A stretch of DNA of 64,000 bases, from contig CAKZKQ010000116.1 of NCBI GenBank assembly GCA_937123825.1, positions 1 through 64,000 on the forward strand. The letters are read 5' to 3'. Below the pieces are notes generated by a model, which worked only from the letters and a program-made list of their open reading frames with translations, ran no database searches and was not told the origin of the DNA. Below, piece by piece: positions 27,895 to 35,010 of the stretch (the first letter of the stretch is position 1; each line of letters starts with the position of its first letter). The DNA is from an uncultured Pseudomonadota bacterium. Its GTDB lineage: Bacteria; Myxococcota_A; Bradymonadia; Bradymonadales; GCA-2716585. The position numbers and the translations under genes were made by a program.

Positions 27895-27919
27895 GATCAC
27901 AAAGTCGAATTTTGTGATC
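27895..27919. promoter_or_regulatory. 9-bp palindrome GATCACAAA-N7-TTTGTGATC
   Basis: A perfect inverted repeat centred just upstream of the candidate promoter for the MopE-repeat gene and downstream of the REC-XRE gene. Its half-site has a CRP-like TGTGA, but the arms are in the reverse order to a CRP site. It could be an operator or, as RNA, a short hairpin. Confidence 0.55.
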
Positions 27920-28035
27920 GTTGGCGTGCCATGCGGGCTTCATCGCGCAGTGCACCGCATTTGGCGCGCGTTATGAAACCGCGCGCCGTGCATTTTTGTA
28001 AGGGGATTGGAGGCTTTGGAGGCCGAGCGAGGGGC

Positions 28036-28665
28036 TCAGGCGTCGATGAGTTCGTTGATGGGGACGCCCAAAGCGCGTGCGATCCGCAGCAACGACACCA
28101 GCGAGGGGCTCTTCTGGGCCCGCTCGATCATGCTCAAGGCGCCGCTGGTGATGCCTGCGTTGGTGGCCACCTGCTTGAGGGTCAGCCCTTGAGCGTGGCG
28201 GTGCTTGCGGATGTTGGCGCCCAGGCCCGAGAGCACATTCTTGACCGGGTCGGCCAACATGCCCCGCACCGAGAGGATCTTGCCGATGGCTTCATCAAAC
28301 TCTTCGGGGGTGCTGGGCTTGTACAAATAGGAGTCCGCCCCAAGCTTGAGCGCCTTGGTGGCGCTCTCCAGCGAAGGGTTGGCGGTGTGGATGATGACTC
28401 CGACGTCGGGATCAAACTGGCGCAGCTGCATCAGGAGGTTCATCCCATCAAGGCCCGGCATCATCAGATCCAGGACCAGGACGTGGTGGTTGCCCCCCTT
28501 GAGCGCCTCCAGAGCGCGCTGCGGCTCTGTGTAGGTCTCGATCTGACGTCCGTCATCACTGAGCAGCAAAGTCAACAATTCGCAGATGTCAGGATCGTCA
28601 TCGACGATCATGATTTTGACGTCTGTGATGGGTTTGAGGCTATCGCTGCTGTCTGGGCTTTTCAT
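28036..28665 (-). CDS. Response regulator with receiver and XRE-type HTH output
   Basis: A 209-residue protein. Residues 16-135 are a CheY-like receiver: acidic pair in IMIVDDDPDIC, phospho-acceptor Asp66 (VLVLDLMMPG), Thr94 (IIHTA) and Lys116 (YLYKP). Residues 145-205 are an XRE/Cro-type HTH (IRKHRHAQGLTLKQVATNAG, then SGALSMIERAQKSPSL). Receiver plus Cro-type HTH is a rare output combination; OmpR, NarL or Fis outputs are usual. No kinase gene lies beside it, so it is an orphan. It is transcribed divergently from the SUKH-like gene, with 150 AT-rich bases between. Confidence 0.92.
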   Translation of the reverse strand: MKSPDSSDSLKPITDVKIMIVDDDPDICELLTLLLSDDGRQIETYTEPQRALEALKGGNHHVLVLDLMMPGLDGMNLLMQLRQFDPDVGVIIHTANPSLESATKALKLGADSYLYKPSTPEEFDEAIGKILSVRGMLADPVKNVLSGLGANIRKHRHAQGLTLKQVATNAGITSGALSMIERAQKSPSLVSLLRIARALGVPINELIDA

Positions 28666-28692
28666 GTGTGGTCTAATGCGATGGCTGGAGTT

Positions 28693-28746
28693 GTGTAAAC
28701 ACGTCGAGCGTTTGGTAAAACTACAAAAGTCTCGTATTTACGTAAA
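28693..28746. promoter_or_regulatory. Divergent control region with repeated GTAAA and TTTACGTAAA
   Basis: The AT-rich gap between the REC-XRE gene and the SUKH-like gene carries GTGTAAACAC (28693-28702), GTAAAA (28715-28720) and the perfect 10-bp palindrome TTTACGTAAA (28737-28746). All share GTAAA, so these are candidate sites for the adjacent XRE-type regulator. Confidence 0.45.
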
Positions 28747-28815
28747 GAATTAACCGCGAAGTCCACTACTGATTATCGTGATTCTGAACCAACAATCAAT
28801 ACCGATAGGACTTGA

Positions 28816-29439
28816 ATGGCGATGGCCCTGGATTTGATGCGTTTGCGGCACCTCAATTACGAAGGGCCTGAGATCTCCTCAGGGCGAGCCTTGCGCCGAA
28901 TGCCTGGACCACTGCGGGATCTGCTCAGGCGGATCAACGGGTTTGTCGCATTTGATGGCGGTTTTCACCTCCGAGGGGTCTGCCTGGACCCCGGTTGGCA
29001 CAGCATCCAGGCTGTAATGTCCGGTCCCGGGGCGTTTCATCAACTCTTTGACAACGTCTCGCCCCAGGATGTCCCCTTTGCGCAGGATGCGCTGGGGGAT
29101 CAGTTCCTTCTTCGTGGCTATCGGATCCATCTGCTCCACGCTGAAACGGGCGACGTCGAAGATCTGGAGATGGATCTGGACCAGTTCATGGACGCGGTTG
29201 TAGAAGATCCCCTTTCAACGCTTGATATGGCGCCGCTGCATATCTTCATGGAGGAGGGCGGCCGACTGACTCCCGGCGAATTGCTCGAAGTGGAGCCGCC
29301 CCTGTGCCTTCGGCAGCCCGGCCAGCCGACTTCTTTCAAGGCACTGGCTTGCGCCGAGCGCATGGAGAACCTCTCGCTGCTTGCTCGTCGGATGTCGCTG
29401 GTGCCAGACGTCGGGCTCTTTGATATGCTGAACAAGTAG
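28816..29439 (+). CDS. SUKH/SMI1-KNR4-like protein
   Basis: A 207-residue soluble protein with GATAGGA just before the ATG. Its central pattern fits the SUKH superfamily: LLRRINGFVAFDGGFHLRGV, then DVPFAQDALGDQFLLRGYRIHLLHAETGDVE and LDQFMDAVVEDP. SUKH proteins often act as immunity proteins against polymorphic toxins or as binding adaptors. No toxin gene adjoins it, so immunity is not shown. It is divergent from the REC-XRE gene and may be its target. A distant member; the call is by pattern. Confidence 0.65.
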   Translation: MAMALDLMRLRHLNYEGPEISSGRALRRMPGPLRDLLRRINGFVAFDGGFHLRGVCLDPGWHSIQAVMSGPGAFHQLFDNVSPQDVPFAQDALGDQFLLRGYRIHLLHAETGDVEDLEMDLDQFMDAVVEDPLSTLDMAPLHIFMEEGGRLTPGELLEVEPPLCLRQPGQPTSFKALACAERMENLSLLARRMSLVPDVGLFDMLNK

Positions 29440-29691
29440 CGACGAGAGCATCAGGGGGTGAGGGCATGGAAGTGTGGGGGAAAGTCCCTCTCATCGCCGT
29501 GTTTTAAGGCCACTGGATCATCCAGATGCTCTTTTGGGTCGTATCGCTTACCAAAGCTTGTCAAACTCTGCCTGAGGTGGCGCAAGACTTGTCTGAAATC
29601 CTCTGGGGCTTGCCGTCAGGCCGTATCGGGCAAGATTGCGGCCCCAAAGGCGGCCCAGAGGCCACAAAAATCACTGCGAGGGGAGTGTGTC

Positions 29692-30966
29692 ATGCCCAGA
29701 CCCATCATTGAACGCCTTGAATCCAATGTCCGCAGCTACTGCCGCTCCTTTCCGACGACCTTTGTTCGGGCCCGTGGCAGCGTCATGATCGACGACCAGG
29801 GCCGCCAGTACCTGGACTTCTTCGCTGGGGCGGGCGCCCTCAACTATGGGCACAACAATCCCCACCTCAAGCAGGCGCTGGTGGCCTATTTGATGGAGGA
29901 TGGGCTGACCCACTCGCTGGACATGGCCACCGAGGCCAAATGCGCGCTGCTCCAGACGTTGGAGTCGCTGATCCTCAAGCCCCGAAACCTTGATTATAAG
30001 GTCATGTTCCCTGGCCCCACCGGGACCAACGCCGTTGAGGCGGCGCTGAAGCTGGCCCGCAAGGTCACCGGCCGCCCCTCGGTGCTGGGGTTCACCAACG
30101 GCTTCCATGGCATGACGCTGGGCGCTCTGTCGGTTACTGGAAACCAATCCAAGCGGCGCGGCGCCGGGGTGCCGTTGCCCTTTGCGACCTCGGCGCCCTT
30201 CTTTGGGTACACCGGGGCGCCGCCGCGTGATGATCGCTGGGTGTGTGGTTCGTTGGAGTTGCTGGAGCGCCAACTCTCGGACGCCTCAAGCGGTCTGGAC
30301 AAGCCCGCGGCCATCATCATCGAGACCGTTCAGGCCGAAGGGGGCGTCAACCCCGCCAGTGCCCGTTACCTGCGCCAACTGCGCGAGCTGACCCAGCGCC
30401 ATGAGGTCTTGCTCATCGTCGATGACATCCAGGTCGGCTGCGGGCGCACCGGGGCCTTCTTCAGCTTTGAAGAGGCCGGGATCTTGCCCGACATCATCAC
30501 CCTCTCAAAGTCCATCTCGGGTTTTGGTCTGCCCATGTCGCTGACGCTGATGCGTCCCGAGCTTGATGTGTGGGAGCCCGCCGAGCACAACGGCACCTTT
30601 CGTGGTCACAACCTCGCCTTTGTCACCGCCGCCGCTGCGCTAAAGCACTATTGGGCCGACGACGCGCTGTGCAACACGGTCAAAGACCACGCTCAGCGCG
30701 TGCGCGCAAAGCTGGGACACATCGCCCAGCACTGCGGCGCCACCTCGGTGCGCGGGCGCGGGCTCATCCAGGGACTTGTCTTTGAAGACCGCCCGCACAT
30801 CCCTTCAGCCATCTCCCAAAAGGCGTTTGAGCGCGGCTTGATCATCGAGACCGCCGGGGCCCGCGATGAAGTCCTCAAGCTCCTGCCGCCGTTGACCACG
30901 ACCTGGGAAGAGTTGGAGCGCGGTTTGTCGATCATTGAAGAGAGCGCGCTGGCCGTCGCCGTCTGA
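29692..30966 (+). CDS. ectB: Diaminobutyrate-2-oxoglutarate aminotransferase, EctB-type
   Basis: A 424-residue class III PLP aminotransferase converting aspartate-semialdehyde to L-2,4-diaminobutyrate, the first ectoine step. It matches EctB along its length: ILER-like start (IIERLESNVRSYCRSFP), LDFFAGAGALNYGHNNPHLKQA, LDYKVMFPGPTGTNAVEAAL, IVDDIQVGCGRTG (Asp244) and the PLP lysine in LSKSISGFGLP (Lys273), then NGTFRGHNLAF. The start was placed at MPRPIIERLE, preceded by GAGGGGAG; the upstream open frame is not EctB-like. EctA and EctC are not beside it (neighbours are a SUKH gene and a hydrolase), so ectoine synthesis is not shown. Diaminobutyrate could feed another product. Confidence 0.88.
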   Translation: MPRPIIERLESNVRSYCRSFPTTFVRARGSVMIDDQGRQYLDFFAGAGALNYGHNNPHLKQALVAYLMEDGLTHSLDMATEAKCALLQTLESLILKPRNLDYKVMFPGPTGTNAVEAALKLARKVTGRPSVLGFTNGFHGMTLGALSVTGNQSKRRGAGVPLPFATSAPFFGYTGAPPRDDRWVCGSLELLERQLSDASSGLDKPAAIIIETVQAEGGVNPASARYLRQLRELTQRHEVLLIVDDIQVGCGRTGAFFSFEEAGILPDIITLSKSISGFGLPMSLTLMRPELDVWEPAEHNGTFRGHNLAFVTAAAALKHYWADDALCNTVKDHAQRVRAKLGHIAQHCGATSVRGRGLIQGLVFEDRPHIPSAISQKAFERGLIIETAGARDEVLKLLPPLTTTWEELERGLSIIEESALAVAV

Positions 30967-30982
30967 GAGCCTGGCGGGCAGA

Positions 30983-32269
30983 TCATTTGGAGAGCAGGAC
31001 GGCTTCTTCGGAGAGGGTGCGCTGGCCGCTGAGCAGGTCGGCGTTGTCCTCGTCTCCAAAGAGATGGAAGCGGGCAAAGGCCATCGCGTAGGCGTTGATG
31101 ATGACGTGTGCTTCTGAGGCGACCACAAAGTCATCGCCGCACCCATCGTCCCGACCCACACCCGGCACCAGCGTGCAACTGTCGGTGAAGGTCAGGTGCC
31201 CACCGCGAGGAAATTGCAAGCGCAAGTCGTCGGCGCCGTCGAGCCAGTCCCAGATCGGGTCCCCTTCGCTCTCTTTGCGCACCTGTTGGTCCATGACCCC
31301 GGTCATGTGCAAAACAGGGATGTCCACTTGAGCGATGCCATCCATGAAGACGCTGGAGTTGCCCGGCGCCATGGGGATGGCCACCTTGAAGCGCTCGTCG
31401 GCAAAGCCCGCTTCATAACGCGCCTGAGACTGCGTGATGTAGGTGCACTGCTCGTCGTCTCCCAGGCGGCGCTCACACTCTTCCAGTAGACCTTCCACGT
31501 CGTAGCGGGCTCCTGCGGAGGCCAAGGTCGTATAGCCGCCGTAGCTGTGCCCCGAGATGACCACATCCTCTTCTGAGAGCAGCCCCGCCAGCGGGTCGTC
31601 GTCTGGCAGGTTGTAGAGCTCGTCCAGGGTCTGGGTCAGATCCTGGGGGCGCGCGTCGAACATCCATGGGGGGCGAGGACTGATCATGTCGAAGAGGGTG
31701 TTGCCGGTGTGGCCGGGGGCGATGACGATCCAGCCGTGGCTGGCAAAGTACTCTGTGAAGAAGAAGCTCTGCTCAGAGAAGCCCTGGTTGCCGTGTGAGA
31801 AGACCATCACCGGGGCGGGGGCGTCGATGCCCACCGAGACGCCTTCGTAGACCCCTTCGCGGGGCAGGATGTCCATGTATTTGGGGGATTCGCCGCGCTT
31901 GGAGCGCGACGGATACCAGATGGGCACCCGCAGTGTGCGCGGCTCGCCAAGACCTTCGGGGGTGTAGGTGACCTCGATGGTGCGGTATCCGACCTCGTAA
32001 AACCCACGCTCGGTGATGTCCCAGGGCCGCTCGGGCAGCGGTCCCGGGTCTTCTTCGGGCAGGTCGGGCTCGTCCATGGCGTCGGACGAGGTCTGGCCGC
32101 CGTCATCGGGATCGTCGCCGTCGGGGTCGTCGTTGGCGTCGGGCGCGTCGTTGTTGGCGGCGTTGTTGGGGTCGGCGGCCCCTTGTTCGACTGGGTCATC
32201 GGAGCAGGCCGTCAGCGCGGCGGCGCTCAGCGCGCACACCAGCAGCACGACCATCGGGTGCAGGCTCAT
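30983..32269 (-). CDS. Alpha/beta-hydrolase lipoprotein (PAF-acetylhydrolase/dienelactone-hydrolase-like)
   Basis: A 428-residue protein. The start at MSLHPMVVLL gives a clean signal peptide and lipobox (AAALTAC). An Asn/Asp/Pro linker (PNNAANNDAPDAND) follows. The catalytic domain has an oxyanion-type FSHGNQGFSE, the nucleophile elbow GHSYGGY, the acid-region text MTGVMDQQ and the His in PRGGHLTF. The pattern fits the platelet-activating-factor acetylhydrolase/chlorophyllase-like group. Substrate is probably an ester outside the cytoplasm. It converges on ectB with a 16-base gap. Confidence 0.83.
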   Translation of the reverse strand: MSLHPMVVLLVCALSAAALTACSDDPVEQGAADPNNAANNDAPDANDDPDGDDPDDGGQTSSDAMDEPDLPEEDPGPLPERPWDITERGFYEVGYRTIEVTYTPEGLGEPRTLRVPIWYPSRSKRGESPKYMDILPREGVYEGVSVGIDAPAPVMVFSHGNQGFSEQSFFFTEYFASHGWIVIAPGHTGNTLFDMISPRPPWMFDARPQDLTQTLDELYNLPDDDPLAGLLSEEDVVISGHSYGGYTTLASAGARYDVEGLLEECERRLGDDEQCTYITQSQARYEAGFADERFKVAIPMAPGNSSVFMDGIAQVDIPVLHMTGVMDQQVRKESEGDPIWDWLDGADDLRLQFPRGGHLTFTDSCTLVPGVGRDDGCGDDFVVASEAHVIINAYAMAFARFHLFGDEDNADLLSGQRTLSEEAVLLSK

Positions 32270-32451
32270 CGTGGGTTCCTCGCGGTCCATGGAAAGTGAC
32301 ATGTTGCCACACGGTCACCAAGCATAAACCGCTGCCGGGCTCAACACCAATGGTTCCAAAGCGGGTTGTGGGATGCGGTGGATTTGGGGAGGGAGGGGAG
32401 GCGGCGAAGCTCGCCGCCCCGACAGGCGTCAGATGGGACTCGAAGCCTGGT

Positions 32452-33015
32452 TTATTGGACGCTCAGGGTGCGCTTGACGAGCAGATCGCGGACCACGGGG
32501 TGGTTTTCTTTGTCGAGGCGAGCCTTGAGCAGCCGCTGACCTTCTTCCTTGCCGGAGTTGAAGATGGCTTCGATGGCCGTCATGCGGATCTGGATGTCTT
32601 TGTCGTTGAGCATGGGGGCGACGTCGGCCAGGGCGTCGGTCCCAAAACCGTGCATCAGACCGTTGATGGCCCGGTGGGCTTCGCCGGGGGCCTCGTCGGC
32701 CCAGCCCTTGGCCAGGATGCCTTTGTAGAGCTCGCGGACCTCCTCGTTGGGGAAGAGCGAGAGCGCGTCGAGGGCCTGGAGGCGCACGATGGGCTTGCTG
32801 GCCGGGTCGCGGTAGATCGAGAGGATGACCGCGCGGGGGTTGGCGCTGACCTGCTTGAAGGCCTCGGCGGTGGGGAACTGATCGTAGGCCATCAGCAAGA
32901 GGGCGACGTTGCGCTGCTCGTCTTTGTCCTGGGCCGAGGCCGAGGTCACAGCGCCGGTCAGTAAGGCGCCGGTCACCAGCGCCGCAGTCAGAAGTCGGGT
33001 CATGAGCTTGTTCAT
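32452..33015 (-). CDS. Secreted HEAT-repeat protein
   Basis: A 187-residue protein with a signal peptide (LTAALVTGALLTGAVTSASAQ). The mature part is helical, with HEAT-like pairs (PASKPIVRLQALDALSLFPNEE, DKDIQIRMTAIEAIFNSGKEE). The ribosome binding site AGGAGAAAG is clear. It lies 28 bases downstream of the M43 protease gene on the same strand, so the two are probably co-transcribed. It may be a small scaffold or inhibitor; no function is known. Confidence 0.78.
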   Translation of the reverse strand: MNKLMTRLLTAALVTGALLTGAVTSASAQDKDEQRNVALLLMAYDQFPTAEAFKQVSANPRAVILSIYRDPASKPIVRLQALDALSLFPNEEVRELYKGILAKGWADEAPGEAHRAINGLMHGFGTDALADVAPMLNDKDIQIRMTAIEAIFNSGKEEGQRLLKARLDKENHPVVRDLLVKRTLSVQ

Positions 33016-33043
33016 GGGTCTTTCTCCTATTCCTGGGTCTGGA

Positions 33044-34876
33044 TCACTTGATCAAGGGGTTGGCCTGCAGCACCGTCGATTGGTTGCCGCTGATCTGAGT
33101 GTGCGAGTTGCCCGCGAAGGGGAACATCAGGTTGTCGATGTCGGGGCAACCGTTGGGGTTGTTCCACTGGTTGCTGGCACATTGCGGGGTGTCGCCCAGC
33201 GGGTCAAACCCACGGCCACCCTGTTCGGTGGTGTGGAAGAGGCCCAGATAGTGGCCGACCTCGTGCGCCAGGACCTGGCCCAGCAGCTCAGGGTCGCCAA
33301 AGACCGAGGCGGCGAAGACCAGCCCCGAGCCGCGGGTGCCGTGCAGGCCAGCGGCCCCAGGCAGACCCGCCGAGATGCCCAGCACCGAACCACCCTGGAT
33401 GGCGAACTGCTGGATGAAGAAGACGTTGATGCTCAGCGCCTCATCGGAGGTCTCGCCGGGGGTTTCGCTGGTGGCCACAAGCTGGAAGGCGGCCTCCTGG
33501 CTGCGCACGACGCGGAACTGGGCGGCGGCGTTGCCGGTCACGTCGATGTAGCGGATCTGGCCGATGTCCACGCCGAGCTGCTCGTAGATCTCATCAAACT
33601 GCGCCAGCGCCTGTTGGAAGTTCTGGTTCTGGGGGGCGTTGCCAGCGTTGATGCCGTTGACGCCCACAAAGTGCAGGTTGAGGTCGACGGTGGTGCCGGG
33701 ACCGTTTTTGGACACGACGTAGCGGCACAGGTTGCTCTCGGCGGCCATGTCCAGCGTGTAGCTGCCGGGCTGGGCGATCTGGGCAAACTGCGGGGCCTGA
33801 GGGACCAGGATGGGGGTGAGGTTGATCAGGAAACCAGCGTTGGCCAGCGCAAAGTTGTAGTCTCCAAAGAAGTTCAGGTCGCCGCCGGGGCCTTCAAGGC
33901 TGACCGGGTAGATCTGGTTGCCGGGGCTGTAGGGCACAACCATGAAGTTGGTGGCGCCCTCGGGGATGTCAAAGGTCATCCGGTGACGATCCAGACCGCC
34001 CTGGAAGGCGTTGGGCTGCACCAGCGTCTCGCCGCAGACCAGGTCAAAGGGCAGGTCGCCCTCTTCGGGGACGTTGGTGCCAGCGGTGGGGCTTGGCGCG
34101 CAGTAGGCGCCGCCCTGGACGGGTTGGCAGATGTAGCCTTCGCGGCAGTCGCTGGGTTCTTCGCACAGTTGGATGCAGTAGTTGGGGTTGCCGGCCTGGA
34201 GGCAGGCGCGGTTTTCGCCGGTGCAGTCGTCGCGGTTGCGGCAGTTGATGGTCGTGCAGGAGCCCTCGGGAAAGCCGTCGTCCTCAGTCAGGCACACGCC
34301 ACCAGCGCATTGGTCGCCGTCGGTGCAGGGGTCGCCGTCTGCGCGGTCGCCGGTGGGCTCCTCTTCGAGCGGCAGGCAAAGGCCCACGTCCCCAAAGCGG
34401 CGACACTGGTAGCCTTCGCGGCAGTCGGGGCCTTGTTGGCAAGTGCCAAAGCAGGCCGACTCATTCATGGAGTTGTCCAAAAACGCGCACTGTCCGCCGT
34501 TGCACGCCTGTCCGCCCGCGCAGTCCGAGGTCGTGCAGTAGCCGCCTGGGAAGCCGTCGTCCTCGGGCAGGCAAGTGCCGCCAGCGCACTGGTCGTCGGC
34601 GGTGCAGGCGGCGCCGTCTTCCAGACCAGGGGGCGGGTCGTTGTTGACGTCGTTGTTGGTGTCGTTGTTGCCGTCATTGTTGACATCGTTGTTGATGTCA
34701 TTGTTGGCGTCGTTGTTCTGGTCGTTGTTGCCAACATTGTTGACGTCATTGTTGGCGTCGTTGTTGGCCGCTGCCCCCGAGTAGGTGGTGTCCCCCGAGG
34801 TGCATGCTCCCAGCAAGAGCACCGCGGCCAGTAAGCCGAGTGGGGCGAGGCGTTGAATTCCAAATGGGGTGATCAT
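33044..34876 (-). CDS. M43 (pappalysin-type) zinc metalloprotease lipoprotein
   Basis: A 610-residue lipoprotein (LLAAVLLLGAC lipobox). After the Cys comes a striking Asn-rich linker of NND-type units (about 34637-34768), then several Cys-rich modules (AACTADDQCAGGTC, YCTTSDCAGGQAC, QCAGGVCLTEDDGFP). A beta domain with NPGNQIYPVSLEG-type text precedes the protease. The active-site motif HEVGHYLGLFH (residues 538-548) matches HExxHxxGxxH of the metzincins, and NLMFP with Met584 supplies the Met-turn. The protease ends near the C-terminus (QISGNQSTVLQANPLIK). It is predicted to act at the outer surface. It sits between the PPC lipoprotein gene and the HEAT gene. Confidence 0.9.
   Translation of the reverse strand: MITPFGIQRLAPLGLLAAVLLLGACTSGDTTYSGAAANNDANNDVNNVGNNDQNNDANNDINNDVNNDGNNDTNNDVNNDPPPGLEDGAACTADDQCAGGTCLPEDDGFPGGYCTTSDCAGGQACNGGQCAFLDNSMNESACFGTCQQGPDCREGYQCRRFGDVGLCLPLEEEPTGDRADGDPCTDGDQCAGGVCLTEDDGFPEGSCTTINCRNRDDCTGENRACLQAGNPNYCIQLCEEPSDCREGYICQPVQGGAYCAPSPTAGTNVPEEGDLPFDLVCGETLVQPNAFQGGLDRHRMTFDIPEGATNFMVVPYSPGNQIYPVSLEGPGGDLNFFGDYNFALANAGFLINLTPILVPQAPQFAQIAQPGSYTLDMAAESNLCRYVVSKNGPGTTVDLNLHFVGVNGINAGNAPQNQNFQQALAQFDEIYEQLGVDIGQIRYIDVTGNAAAQFRVVRSQEAAFQLVATSETPGETSDEALSINVFFIQQFAIQGGSVLGISAGLPGAAGLHGTRGSGLVFAASVFGDPELLGQVLAHEVGHYLGLFHTTEQGGRGFDPLGDTPQCASNQWNNPNGCPDIDNLMFPFAGNSHTQISGNQSTVLQANPLIK
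34637..34768 (-). repeat. Asn-rich NND tandem repeat in the M43 gene
   Basis: A run of ANNDVNN-type units of about 12 bases (AAC AAC GAC xxx) codes for the flexible spacer between the lipid anchor and the Cys-rich modules. Confidence 0.85.
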
Positions 34877-35010
34877 TTACAAAGCTCCCATCGTGTTGAG
34901 CAGGTGTGTGCAGGTGGCTGGCCGCCGGGCGGTTTGGTGAGCGGTGCCCGGGCGGCGATGACCTCGACAGGTTAGGATGAGCGAACGTTGTTGTTTGGTT
35001 TGAGGCGCCT

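Noticed and set aside
29440-29691. Small gene or riboswitch before ectB
   Set aside because: The open frame is not conserved-looking, and no known aptamer pattern is present.
32909-34834. A 641-codon plus-strand frame opposite the M43 gene
   Set aside because: The minus-strand protein has an HExxHxxGxxH motif and a lipobox; the plus frame has neither.
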